Positions 1 through 6,273 of a DNA stretch of 34,735 nucleotides are shown piece after piece (the first letter of the stretch is position 1; every line of letters starts with the position of its first letter). The translations under genes and the position numbers were made by a program. The stretch spans positions 1 through 34,735 of the IMG/VR virus record IMGVR_UViG_3300047325_000169; one strand, given 5' to 3'. The DNA comes from a virus. The notes under the pieces were generated by a model, which made no database searches, had not been told where the DNA came from, and saw nothing but the letters and a program-made list of their open reading frames with translations.

Positions 1-2
1 CA

Positions 3-221
3 AAAAAGTTTATAAAAAAAACAGGAATTACACGTAGAACCCTCTACAATGTTTTAGATGGAAAGGATATGTACCTTTCCGTTGCTGTAAAAATAGAAGA
101 TTCAACAGCAGGACTTGTCACTTGCAGAGAATTATTTGATGATGAAAAACATCTCCTAAGAGAACAAGAAAAGGCTAAAAAAAAATTAGCCAAAAAAAAA
201 GAAGTGTTGCCAACAAATTAA
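3..221 (+). CDS. Helix-turn-helix regulator, 5' end cut by window edge
   Basis: The open frame from base 3 to the TAA at 219-221 gives 72 residues with no start codon inside the window. The segment TGITRRTLYNVLDGKD reads as the recognition part of a Cro/CI- or YdaS-like helix-turn-helix, followed by a lysine-rich tail. If the window closes into a circle, the last four bases (ATGT) supply ATG TCA directly in frame, giving a protein beginning MSKKFIKKTGITRR. It would then lie divergently from the HTH gene at 34532-34693, like a phage control region. The fold is inferred from sequence pattern; the target operator is unknown. Confidence 0.6.
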   Translation, partial: KKFIKKTGITRRTLYNVLDGKDMYLSVAVKIEDSTAGLVTCRELFDDEKHLLREQEKAKKKLAKKKEVLPTN

Positions 222-267
222 TTTTTGTTAAAGATATCATTAAGAAATTAATTAAAAGAAAAAAAAA

Positions 268-289
268 GGGCTAGAAACTTATCTAGCCC
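268..289 (-). terminator. Stem-loop with A-tract on its left; intrinsic terminator for reverse-strand transcripts
   Basis: An 8-bp perfect stem (GGGCTAGA / TCTAGCCC) with a 6-nt loop follows the first gene. The run of A to its left is a U-tract for transcripts coming from the right on the reverse strand. No T-tract follows on the forward side, so forward termination is doubtful. Confidence 0.5.
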
Positions 290-344
290 GCTGAGGATGC
301 ATATTAATTATATTTCATAATCTTCATTGAAATCAAGTAAATTT

Positions 345-635
345 ATGATTCAAAAGTTATATCCTTACACAAGTCCTTATCCGCCTGAGCCTTACTTTGA
401 TCTCATCTTGAAAAACTGCCCTAAAGCTGCACTTTTATATAAGAAATTGTGGAAAGAAAGAAACTCAGACTTTACAGTCGTGCTTGACAAAGAACGTGTA
501 CATACTGAAAATGTAAGCACTAAAAGATTTAGACATAATTTAAAACTACTACTTGAAGAGGGGATGGTCAACTTTTATGAGGATGATTATTATTACAATA
601 TAGAATTGCTTGGCTGGAAGGATGATGATGAATAA
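345..635 (+). CDS. Small winged-helix-like phage protein
   Basis: The 96-residue hypothetical protein has a central stretch (ALLYKKLWKERN ... FRHNLKLLLEEGMVNFYED, then YYYNIELLGW) that follows a winged-helix layout: helices, a recognition helix, then a beta wing. Family members of this kind act in phage replication or transcription control, but I recognise no specific family. I chose ATG at 345; a TTG at 327 would add six residues, and neither has a clear ribosome site. It overlaps the next gene by 8 bases. Confidence 0.6.
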   Translation: MIQKLYPYTSPYPPEPYFDLILKNCPKAALLYKKLWKERNSDFTVVLDKERVHTENVSTKRFRHNLKLLLEEGMVNFYEDDYYYNIELLGWKDDDE

Positions 636-942
636 CACACACAGAAATGAACATGTATGTTTTCATTGTTATCAAACTATTATAAATAATATAGGAATTC
701 ATCCAGCTTATCTGTGGGAACAATCTTGTTTGTATACTTGTAGTAAACTAGCTTTCGTTTTTGACATTCTTTGGTTAGAGTTTTTTGAAGATTTAGAAAA
801 AAAGGGTTATATATCGTTATTTGAATTATCTCCTAAGTCTTTTGCTATAAAAGCTAACGGATATAAAGAAATTTTAAGAAAAGGAAATTTCATAGGTTAT
901 TTTTGCATAGGAAATCATGATAAAGAAATGATTACTCAATAA
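628..942 (+). CDS. Hypothetical small phage protein
   Basis: The 104-residue protein is of unknown function. Three consecutive ATG codons occur at 622, 625 and 628; the GGAAGG at 616-621 is best spaced for 628. The N-terminus has CFHC and a further CSK cysteine; the middle (FDILWLEFFEDLEKKGYISLFEL) looks like a winged-helix helix-wing pair, as in its two neighbours. The start overlaps the end of the upstream gene, which suggests translational coupling. Confidence 0.6.
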   Translation: MNNTHRNEHVCFHCYQTIINNIGIHPAYLWEQSCLYTCSKLAFVFDILWLEFFEDLEKKGYISLFELSPKSFAIKANGYKEILRKGNFIGYFCIGNHDKEMITQ

Positions 943-944
943 AA

Positions 945-968
945 AAGCCAAGTCTTTCAACTTGGCTT
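945..968. terminator. Bidirectional-type stem-loop
   Basis: The stem AAGCCAAG / CTTGGCTT (8 bp) with an 8-nt loop begins 2 bases after the stop codon at 940-942. A run of A lies on the left and a broken T-tract (ATTCTTT) on the right. It probably terminates the 345-942 pair and may block reverse transcripts. Confidence 0.6.
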
Positions 969-982
969 AAGATTCTTTCATC

Positions 983-1393
983 ATGCATGTCCACATGCTA
1001 AACGGACTAACAGATAAGCTTAATTTATATGAATCAAATATTATATTCAACCAAAATAGAGAAAAGATGGATTTAATTCCTGCTAATCACACTCCATTTC
1101 CTAATATAATAATAGAAACCCAACTGTCTAAACTCAATGAAATAGATTTAAAAGTTCTTCTTGTAATGTACAGATTGACTTTTAAGATTTATTTTTGGCC
1201 TTACAAAGCAACAATTCATAAAATCATTGAGCTTACAGGGTTAAAAATAGATAAGGTGGACAGAAGTCTTAAAAAGCTTCTTAAAAAGAAAATCCTATTT
1301 TCTTGCAAAGAAATGGTAGGATCACATGAAATTGAATGCTATTATACAAATATTGCAGATTTTATAAAACCAAAAAACCCTAGTCGAAACTAG
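983..1393 (+). CDS. Winged-helix DNA-binding-like protein, possible replication accessory
   Basis: The ORF gives 136 residues from the ATG at 983. Residues about 40-110 (LSKLNEIDLKVLLVMYRLTF ... ATIHKIIELTGLKIDKVDRSLKKLLKKKILF) match the helix-turn-helix plus wing pattern of phage replication-organiser N-termini. The start is uncertain: there is no ribosome site before 983, while the ATG at 1067 has an AGAG a few bases upstream and begins just before the conserved domain. The stop codon lies inside the following hairpin. The position just ahead of the replication-initiator-like gene fits a replication or control role, by inference. Confidence 0.6.
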   Translation: MHVHMLNGLTDKLNLYESNIIFNQNREKMDLIPANHTPFPNIIIETQLSKLNEIDLKVLLVMYRLTFKIYFWPYKATIHKIIELTGLKIDKVDRSLKKLLKKKILFSCKEMVGSHEIECYYTNIADFIKPKNPSRN

Positions 1394-1397
1394 GGTT
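1376..1397. terminator. Strong stem-loop overlapping a stop codon
   Basis: A 9-bp perfect stem (AACCCTAGT / ACTAGGGTT) with a CGAA loop contains the TAG stop of the upstream gene. A tract of six A precedes its first base pairs and CTTCG follows. It looks like a terminator for reverse transcripts and a weak one, or an RNA-processing stem, for forward transcripts. Confidence 0.5.
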
Positions 1398-1401
1398 CTT
1401 C

Positions 1402-1481
1402 GATAGAATTAAAACGCTCAGATGTTTTAATCCTATCAAGTTTCTGAATTAGAATCAAATAAAAGAAAAAAGTTGATAGGA
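1402..1481 (+). promoter_or_regulatory. Leader with two mutually exclusive hairpins before the replication gene
   Basis: Hairpin A pairs GATAG (1402-1406) and ATTAAAAC (1408-1415) with GTTTTAAT (1424-1431) and CTATC (1433-1437): 13 bp with one mismatch. Hairpin B pairs TCCTATCAA (1431-1439) with TTGATAGGA (1473-1481), and that right arm contains the AGGA ribosome site of the gene at 1489. The two share 1431-1437, so only one can form. This is the layout of a translational switch; the trigger is unknown. Confidence 0.45.
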
Positions 1482-1488
1482 AAAAATC

Positions 1489-2649
1489 ATGAGTATCATT
1501 CGCGTTTCACACAATAGAGATAATCCATATGTAATGATCAATAAAAAAGGTCTTGAAGACGTTAATATGTCTTGGGCGGCTAAAGGTTTATGGAGTTATC
1601 TTATGTCTCGTCCCGATGACTGGGAAATTTCAATTGCTCATTTGAGTTCAATATATAAATTTAAAGGCGGTGGAGAAAAAGCTATTTATAGCCTTCTTAA
1701 TGAACTTATTGAAGAAGGTTATTGCATTAGAACTCAACCCAAAAACTCAAAAGGTGTTTTTGAAAAAACTAGTTATACTTTATTAGAATTCAAAAACAAA
1801 TTACCGCACAGCCCTCAACGGGACGCGGTTGAGCGGGACGCCGTTGAAAGCTCTCTAACTAATAAAGAAGTTTTACTAATAAAAGAACTACTAACTACTC
1901 ACGAACCGGAGCCGCCGCTTCCCGAACTTCCCGATATAGTTCCATCGCAAGAAGTAGTAGTTTTTTTAGATGCAGATAAAAAAGAAAAAATAAACAGCTT
2001 GCAAAAACTTAAACTCAAAGACGAAACTATCGCCAAATGCTTGCGTTATTCCCTCGAAGAAATTAACGTTGCAATTGAATGCTGTTTAAATGCCGATGGT
2101 AAAATCGAAAACATAGATGGCTACCTATGGTCTGCCTTGTCAAAGAAATGGCAGCCAAAGCAAAGCAAATCAAAATTAGAGGCATTGGCAAAGAAGGAAG
2201 TAGAAGAAAAAGAGATTTTGAAGAAAAAACTCAAACTACAAGTCGAAAAACTTTATGAAAAATTTAAACCCCTCTTTAAGAAAAATAAAAATTTCTCTCC
2301 TTCTGCTGAATATTTTTATATCAACGGGGAATGTTACAAATACGATCAAATATCATTGAAACTTCTTAATGATTATTGCAAAAAAAACTTCGATGAAATC
2401 GAACTGAAAAATGTTAAAAAATATTCAGAGATAGCAAAAAAAATAATTGAACCTTTAAAAATACACTTTTCTCAACATAAAGTTATGCTCTTTGACAATG
2501 GATTTTCTATCTGTAAAGGGTTTCAATTGTTAGGAAATTATGAATACAACCAACAAGACATCGAAATTTTAAAAAAATGGTGCAAAGAAACTTTTACCCA
2601 AGAACCTTTATGCAAAGAAACTCAAAAAGCTCAAATGAGGATCGCTTAA
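1489..2649 (+). CDS. Replication-initiator-like protein with N-terminal winged helix
   Basis: The protein is 386 residues. Residues 1-100 (FIRV-type start, then SWAAKGLWSYLMSRPDDWEI, HLSSIYKFKGG, SLLNELIEEGYC) match the helix-turn-helix domain found at the N-terminus of phage DnaD-like replisome organisers and initiators. A charged linker of about 120 residues follows. The C-terminal third carries two copies of a ~55-residue module ending YDQISLKLLNDYCKKNF and YNQQDIEILKKWCKETF. An AGGA site 8 bases before ATG decides the start and lies in a hairpin arm. It likely binds the phage origin; no helicase loader is seen nearby. The frame overlaps the next ORF, which holds a third copy of the module. 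Confidence 0.7.
   Translation: MSIIRVSHNRDNPYVMINKKGLEDVNMSWAAKGLWSYLMSRPDDWEISIAHLSSIYKFKGGGEKAIYSLLNELIEEGYCIRTQPKNSKGVFEKTSYTLLEFKNKLPHSPQRDAVERDAVESSLTNKEVLLIKELLTTHEPEPPLPELPDIVPSQEVVVFLDADKKEKINSLQKLKLKDETIAKCLRYSLEEINVAIECCLNADGKIENIDGYLWSALSKKWQPKQSKSKLEALAKKEVEEKEILKKKLKLQVEKLYEKFKPLFKKNKNFSPSAEYFYINGECYKYDQISLKLLNDYCKKNFDEIELKNVKKYSEIAKKIIEPLKIHFSQHKVMLFDNGFSICKGFQLLGNYEYNQQDIEILKKWCKETFTQEPLCKETQKAQMRIA
2568..2577 (+). other. Possible -1 ribosomal frameshift slippery site
   Basis: In the frame of the replication gene the sequence reads T TTA AAA AAA, a match to the U UUA AAA class of slippery heptamer and also to A AAA AAA. A -1 slip here moves ribosomes into the ORF at 2577-2927. 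The seven-A run is also a place where a real indel or a sequencing error could occur. Confidence 0.4.
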
Positions 2650-2927
2650 CAAGAGTTATATTTTCATCTAACAAAACAATCGAAATAGGATCATTTAGCG
2701 ATAATGTAGAACAAAAAACTTATAAAGATAAAGTTAGAAATTTAGCTGAAAAATATGTTGATTTTCTAATAAATCAAACACAAATAGGACTTTTTCAAAA
2801 TTGCTTTTTTATTTCAGAAAATATAAACGGTTTCAAATTCACCAAATTTTATACATATTCAAAAGAAAATGTAGATGTTTTTCGGAAATACTGCAAAAAA
2901 TTAGAAAAAAAATTTAAAAAAGGATGA
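2577..2927 (+). CDS. Third copy of the replication-protein C-terminal module (separate ORF or frameshift extension)
   Basis: The ORF is 116 residues and overlaps the end of the replication gene by 73 bases in the -1 frame. Its body (LAEKYVDFLINQTQ ... FFISENINGFKFTKFYTYSKENVDVFRKYCKKLEKKF) has the same pattern as the two C-terminal modules upstream: helix, FxI strand, YxYSxxxxxxxxKxYCKK. No ribosome site precedes the ATG at 2577. It is therefore best read as an extension reached by frameshifting, or as the separated end of a once longer protein. The direct repeat TGCAAAGAAACT at 2581 and 2611 lies in the overlap. Confidence 0.6.
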   Translation: MVQRNFYPRTFMQRNSKSSNEDRLTRVIFSSNKTIEIGSFSDNVEQKTYKDKVRNLAEKYVDFLINQTQIGLFQNCFFISENINGFKFTKFYTYSKENVDVFRKYCKKLEKKFKKG

Positions 2928-2931
2928 AAAT

Positions 2932-3147
2932 ATGCAAGAAAATGAAGGAATAACTTCACCTAAACCAAATAAATTTATATACCAAATATTTGAGAATCCC
3001 GATACTTTTCATCAAGACGAAAAAGACTATTTCTACCTCTCAGAAAAAACTAACAGAATTTATAACAAATTAAGAAAAAATTTCAATTTTCAATTAATGG
3101 AAAAAATAGATGAAGCACAAATTTCACGCAAAACCGACAATAATTGA
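2932..3147 (+). CDS. Hypothetical 71-residue phage protein
   Basis: I recognise no family. AGGA lies 8-9 bases before the ATG at 2932, just past the stop of the upstream ORF, so it is in the same transcription unit. The sequence is polar, with aromatic residues (KFIYQIFENPDTF, DYFYLSEKTNRIYNKL), and ends in a basic tail. Its last 38 bases overlap the start of the DUF1064-like gene in another frame, which suggests coupled translation of the two. Confidence 0.55.
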   Translation: MQENEGITSPKPNKFIYQIFENPDTFHQDEKDYFYLSEKTNRIYNKLRKNFNFQLMEKIDEAQISRKTDNN

Positions 3148-3409
3148 TGACATCCGCTTTCACTCAAAAAAAGAAGCTACCCATTACGGACATCTAAAAC
3201 TATTGCAAAATTCGGGAGAAATACTCTTCTTCCTTATGCAAGTTCCATTTCATCTTCCAGGTAAAGTAAAATACCTTCTTGATTTTCTCGTATTTTATTC
3301 CAATGGAGATATAGAATTCATAGACGTAAAAGGTATGAAAACACCTACTTCTAATATAAAAATCAAACAAGTCGAGCAAATTTATGGAATCTTTATAAAA
3401 ATGATATGA
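3110..3409 (+). CDS. DUF1064-family nuclease-like phage protein
   Basis: The 99-residue product begins MKHKFHAKPTIIDDIRFHSK and continues KEATHYGHLKLLQNSGEI, then a YLLDFLVFY strand, then IEFIDVKGMKTPTSNIKIKQVEQIYGI. This is the order seen in DUF1064 proteins, which are phage restriction-endonuclease-fold enzymes thought to resolve branched DNA. The D of LLDF, and D and K of DVKG, would be the catalytic residues. It sits at the end of the replication block, consistent with handling recombination or packaging intermediates. The activity is inferred from the family, not shown. Confidence 0.75.
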   Translation: MKHKFHAKPTIIDDIRFHSKKEATHYGHLKLLQNSGEILFFLMQVPFHLPGKVKYLLDFLVFYSNGDIEFIDVKGMKTPTSNIKIKQVEQIYGIFIKMI

Positions 3410-3465
3410 AATTAAGATATTTTCATCTATCATCATTATGAAGGATATCGGACTCCTCTTTAATT

Positions 3466-3505
3466 CACTCCTAGTTATATCGATGTTTCTAGGAGTGTTT
3501 ATTTT
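3466..3505 (+). terminator. Rho-independent terminator closing the replication block
   Basis: A 9-bp perfect stem CACTCCTAG / CTAGGAGTG (3466-3474 and 3489-3497) with a 14-nt loop is followed by TTTATTTT. It ends forward transcription about 55 bases after the DUF1064-like gene. It also abuts the stop of the reverse gene at 3499. Confidence 0.75.
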
Positions 3506-3696
3506 ACCTGATAGATCATCATATCTCTTATTCTATCCATTTCCTCCCTTATTTTAATCAACTCCTTCCCCAAGCTGCTAAGCATAGAAAACTGACACCT
3601 CCTTTGTTTATCTAAACTTAATTGCATCTCTTCCATTTGTTTTTTCATAATAGATAGGTCGTCATACTCTTCAAAAAAATCTAATTGAATGTCCAT
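3499..3696 (-). CDS. Small coiled-coil protein, reverse strand
   Basis: The 65-residue ORF is almost wholly heptad-like helix after residue 15 (MKKQMEEMQLSLDKQRR ... LGKELIKIREEMDRIRDMM), so a dimeric coiled coil is likely. AAGGA precedes the ATG by about 7 bases on the reverse strand, which supports real translation. It is isolated and opposite to its neighbours, typical of a small accessory gene. Function unknown. Confidence 0.55.
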   Translation of the reverse strand: MDIQLDFFEEYDDLSIMKKQMEEMQLSLDKQRRCQFSMLSSLGKELIKIREEMDRIRDMMIYQVK

Positions 3697-3735
3697 AATT
3701 AATCCTTGTAAACAATTTTATTTAATTTAATATTA

Positions 3736-3765
3736 TTGACTTTATTGCAACTTATATTGTACATT
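3736..3765 (+). promoter_or_regulatory. Putative sigma70-type promoter
   Basis: TTGACT (3736-3741), an 18-base spacer and TACATT (3760-3765) lie 29 bases before the gene at 3794 and just after a terminator and the start of a divergent gene. A start of a new forward transcription unit is expected here. Confidence 0.45.
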
Positions 3766-3793
3766 TTTTGTATTAAAATAAAAGAAATTAATC

Positions 3794-3997
3794 ATGCAAA
3801 TTGATAATCAAACTAACTACTCCGATGATGATAAAGGTATTTCCGAAGTGCTCGACATTATCGATAAATATAACTTAAACTTCAATCTCGGACAATCTAT
3901 CCGATTCATCCTTAGAAAAAATACTCCCGAATTAAAACAACTCGATTACGTACGAGCCCTCAGCTTCTTACATAGAGAAATTAAAAAAATACCCTAA
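3794..3997 (+). CDS. DUF3310-like small phage protein
   Basis: The 67-residue product contains GISEVLDIIDKYNLNFNLGQSIRFILR, then a charged stretch and LDYVRALSFLHREIKKI. DUF3310 (SaV-like) proteins have the pattern E-ie-ii-x-ngLnFnlGNaiKYilR followed by DLxKAxxYLxxEI, so the match is good although the GN pair is GQ here and the C-terminus is short. These proteins are common near phage replication and packaging genes and have no firmly known role. It is the first gene after the promoter at 3736. Confidence 0.65.
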   Translation: MQIDNQTNYSDDDKGISEVLDIIDKYNLNFNLGQSIRFILRKNTPELKQLDYVRALSFLHREIKKIP

Positions 3998-4012
3998 ATT
4001 TAAAAAAAAATA

Positions 4013-4042
4013 TTTACACCTTATCCTTAAATTTCATAGTAT
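4013..4042 (+). promoter_or_regulatory. Putative promoter overlapping an inverted repeat
   Basis: TTTACA (4013-4018), an 18-base spacer and TAGTAT (4037-4042) lie just before the gene at 4072. The -10 box falls in the left arm of the inverted repeat at 4032-4077. RNA started here would begin around 4049, after the left arm, and so would not form the start-codon hairpin. Confidence 0.4.
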
Positions 4043-4077
4043 CAATCTGAAATCAATATTCTTTACCTACTATGAAA
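4032..4077 (+). repeat. 10-bp inverted repeat burying a start codon
   Basis: TTTCATAGTA (4032-4041) is the exact reverse complement of TACTATGAAA (4068-4077), with a 26-base gap. The right arm contains the ATG at 4072. In RNA that includes both arms the start codon would be paired. A chance origin is possible in AT-rich DNA, but see the similar repeats before terL and portal. Confidence 0.5.
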
Positions 4078-4242
4078 AAATACGAATTAAACGTTTCAGA
4101 ATATAAACATATGAAAACCATCGCTAATGCCAATAAAAAATGGTTAGCAAAAAAATATGTAGACCCTGAACAAGAATCGTATAAAAAGAAAATGAATAGA
4201 TTGAGAAAAGCCTTTAATATAGATAATTTAACCCATGAATAA
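4072..4242 (+). CDS. Small basic hypothetical protein ahead of terS
   Basis: The 56-residue ORF (starting MKKYELNVSEYKHMKTIANA and ending FNIDNLTHE) is very rich in lysine and arginine (NKKWLAKKYV, ESYKKKMNRLRKAF). Its last 8 bases overlap the start of terS, and the open frame runs exactly from the ATG in the inverted repeat, so it looks translated and coupled to terS. A nucleic-acid-binding role would fit the charge but is a guess. Confidence 0.5.
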   Translation: MKKYELNVSEYKHMKTIANANKKWLAKKYVDPEQESYKKKMNRLRKAFNIDNLTHE

Positions 4243-4669
4243 AAAAAACGGTAGACCCTTGGCTAATATCGATTGGCAAAAAGTTAACGAACTTCTTGAA
4301 GGAGGTTGCTCGGGTGTAGAAATATCGGGTTTTTTAGGACTCGCCAACTCCACTTTATATGAAAGATGCTTAAAAGATAATAAAATATCTTTTACAGAGT
4401 ATTCATCCAAATTCTATTCAAAAGGGGATGCTTTAATTAGAATGGCTCAATTTGAAAAAGCTTTAGGTAAAAAAATCGAAGGCGATAACACTCTTCTTAT
4501 TTGGCTTGGTAAAAATAGATTAAAACAAAAAGATAAAGAAGAAGAAATATCTCCCCTTGTTCAAGAAAATATCAATCTCCTTAAGCAAGCCAGTGAAATC
4601 TTCACTCAATTTCAATCCGCATCAAACCAAGCTTTAATCAATAATAGCAATGACTCTATTTCAGAGTGA
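4235..4669 (+). CDS. terS: Terminase small subunit
   Basis: The 144-residue protein would bind the packaging start on phage DNA and load the large subunit. Residues 5-48 (GRPLANIDWQKVNELLEGGCSGVEISGFLGLANSTLYERC) form the N-terminal helix-turn-helix typical of phage small terminases. Residues 55-105 (FTEYSSKFYSKGDALIRMAQF ... DNTLLIWLGKNRLKQKDKEE) match the oligomerisation region, including the IWLGK motif. The C-terminal tail is polar and Gln/Asn rich. It lies upstream of terL, separated from it by a reverse-strand ORF that overlaps its 3' end. Confidence 0.8.
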   Translation: MNKKNGRPLANIDWQKVNELLEGGCSGVEISGFLGLANSTLYERCLKDNKISFTEYSSKFYSKGDALIRMAQFEKALGKKIEGDNTLLIWLGKNRLKQKDKEEEISPLVQENINLLKQASEIFTQFQSASNQALINNSNDSISE

Positions 4670-4827
4670 TTGACATAACTATACTTAGCTGCTTCGGGAA
4701 GTTGTCCATATATTGATATTAAATCATCTAAAGACTGTCTTAAACTTTCTTTAGTTTGTTTTTCATATCCCATAAAATCATCCAAAGACTCTTTTAAACT
4801 TTCTTTAGTTTGTTTTTCATTGTCCAT
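4612..4827 (-). CDS. Small reverse-strand protein with an 18-residue tandem repeat
   Basis: The 71-residue ORF starts MDNEKQTKESLKESLDDFMG and then repeats YEKQTKESLRQSLDDL; the remaining part (SIYGQLPEAAKYSYVNHSEIESLLLLIKAWF) is helical. The DNA copies (4721-4766 and 4775-4820) are 54 bases apart, a multiple of three, so the repeat keeps frame. Only a weak TAGG site precedes the start, and the 3' end overlaps terS by 58 bases. Real translation is plausible but unproven. Confidence 0.4.
   Translation of the reverse strand: MDNEKQTKESLKESLDDFMGYEKQTKESLRQSLDDLISIYGQLPEAAKYSYVNHSEIESLLLLIKAWFDAD
4721..4820. repeat. Two 46-bp direct repeats, 54-bp period
   Basis: Copies at 4721-4766 and 4775-4820 differ at only a few positions. 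They encode the 18-residue repeat of the reverse-strand ORF and lie between terS and terL. Confidence 0.8.
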
Positions 4828-4856
4828 AGGATGCCTATTTTTAAGTTTTTTATATC

Positions 4857-4891
4857 CATAATCTTTTTTTTATGTTAAATAAAAGATTATG
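4857..4891 (+). repeat. 11-bp inverted repeat burying the terL start codon
   Basis: CATAATCTTTT (4857-4867) is the exact reverse complement of AAAAGATTATG (4881-4891), with a 13-base loop. The right arm ends with the terL ATG. No good ribosome site precedes terL, so initiation may depend on this structure or on opening it. Confidence 0.55.
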
Positions 4892-6190
4892 AAAGAGATA
4901 TTTTCACCTAAACAGCTTGAATTTATGCAGAATGCGAAGGCAACATGGAATATTGCCTATGGAACGGTAAGAAGCGGTAAAACCGTCGCCACTACTTACT
5001 TATTCATGCAAGAATGCATAAGATGTCCAGATTCAAAAATATATATTGTTGGAAATACTTTTCATACTGCAAAAAGAAACGTAATCGATCTTATTTTAAA
5101 TTCTAACGAATTGTCAATGTTTAAACCTTTTGTTACGTGGTCAGGCAAAAAGCTATTTTTTCGTACCGATACGGAAACCATTAAAGAAATCACCATCTTA
5201 GGCGCAAAAGATGAGGGTTGCTTGCCTAATTTTCAAGGTGACACCTATTCTTTAGTCTATTGCGATGAGATCACGACTTACCCTATTTCTATCATAGAAA
5301 TGATAAACAGCCGTTTAAGCAAAAGCTATAGCAAAGCTTTAACAACGTGTAACCCTACCTATCCAGATCATATAATTAAAAAATGGATTGATAATTATGA
5401 AATACATGGTGACAAAACTTACTACTCTTTACGCTTCTCAATTGATGACAACCCTTTTATACCCACATCCTATAAGGAAATGTTGCGTAACAGCAGCTCT
5501 GGTATCTTTTATAAAAGAAATTACTTGGGACATTGGTGCATGGCAGAGGGTGCAATCTATGAATGTTTTGATAAAGACATCCATGTTAAAGAACGCGCGC
5601 CTAGAGCCGCTGAATATTGGATTTGCGGTATCGACTACGGGGCCTCAAATCCTTTTGCCGCTGTCATTGTCGGCGTTTCAACGGGTATTGCGAATCAATC
5701 GGGTAAGTGTTTATGGGTTGAAGATGAATACTATTGGCCGCACAAACAGAAAAGACAAAAAACTAATAGCGAGTTAGCGGAAGACTTTGAAAGATTTATA
5801 GCCAATTATGGCATTAAAAATATTTACATCGATCCTAGCGCAGCGGCTTTTAAGACCGAGCTGAGAAAAAGAGGCATTCCTTGTACCGATGCGGATAACG
5901 ATGTGTTTAATGGCCTTTCCTTTACCGTATCTGAAATGCGTAAAGGTAATTTATATGTACTTGAGAACTGTAAGAATACCATTAGAGAGCTTGAATCTTA
6001 TGTCTGGGATGATTCCAAGGCTAAAAAAGGCGTTGATGCTCCTTTAAAGCAAAACGACCATCTTATGGATGCTTTAAGATATTGCATATATACGCATAAA
6101 GTTCAAACGTATCAACCTTACCAAAATCCTAAATCAGCGGAAGAATATTTAAATAAAAGATTTATGCCTACTCCTAAAAGATTGTTTTAA
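4889..6190 (+). CDS. terL: Terminase large subunit
   Basis: The 433-residue ATPase-nuclease drives DNA into the prohead and cuts it. Visible motifs are Walker A at residues 25-32 (GTVRSGKT), Walker B at about 121-127 (SLVYCDE), coupling motif TTCNPTYPDH near 152-161, and the RNase H-fold nuclease acidic residues D249 (CGIDYGASNP), D315 (YIDPSAA) and D390/D394 (DHLMDALRYC). All key residues are present and the length is normal. Its base composition is less AT-rich than its neighbours. A headful (P22-type) mode is suggested by the portal downstream. Confidence 0.95.
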   Translation: MKEIFSPKQLEFMQNAKATWNIAYGTVRSGKTVATTYLFMQECIRCPDSKIYIVGNTFHTAKRNVIDLILNSNELSMFKPFVTWSGKKLFFRTDTETIKEITILGAKDEGCLPNFQGDTYSLVYCDEITTYPISIIEMINSRLSKSYSKALTTCNPTYPDHIIKKWIDNYEIHGDKTYYSLRFSIDDNPFIPTSYKEMLRNSSSGIFYKRNYLGHWCMAEGAIYECFDKDIHVKERAPRAAEYWICGIDYGASNPFAAVIVGVSTGIANQSGKCLWVEDEYYWPHKQKRQKTNSELAEDFERFIANYGIKNIYIDPSAAAFKTELRKRGIPCTDADNDVFNGLSFTVSEMRKGNLYVLENCKNTIRELESYVWDDSKAKKGVDAPLKQNDHLMDALRYCIYTHKVQTYQPYQNPKSAEEYLNKRFMPTPKRLF

Positions 6191-6273
6191 ATGCACTTTT
6201 AATGAGAAAGATGTTGCATAAATAATCGTTTTTCGTTTATGATTAATTCACAAACAAAAACAAGGAAAAAAGC

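Noticed and set aside
3200-3436. Reverse ORF opposite the DUF1064-like gene
   Set aside because: It is the antisense of a gene with family motifs, with no ribosome site.
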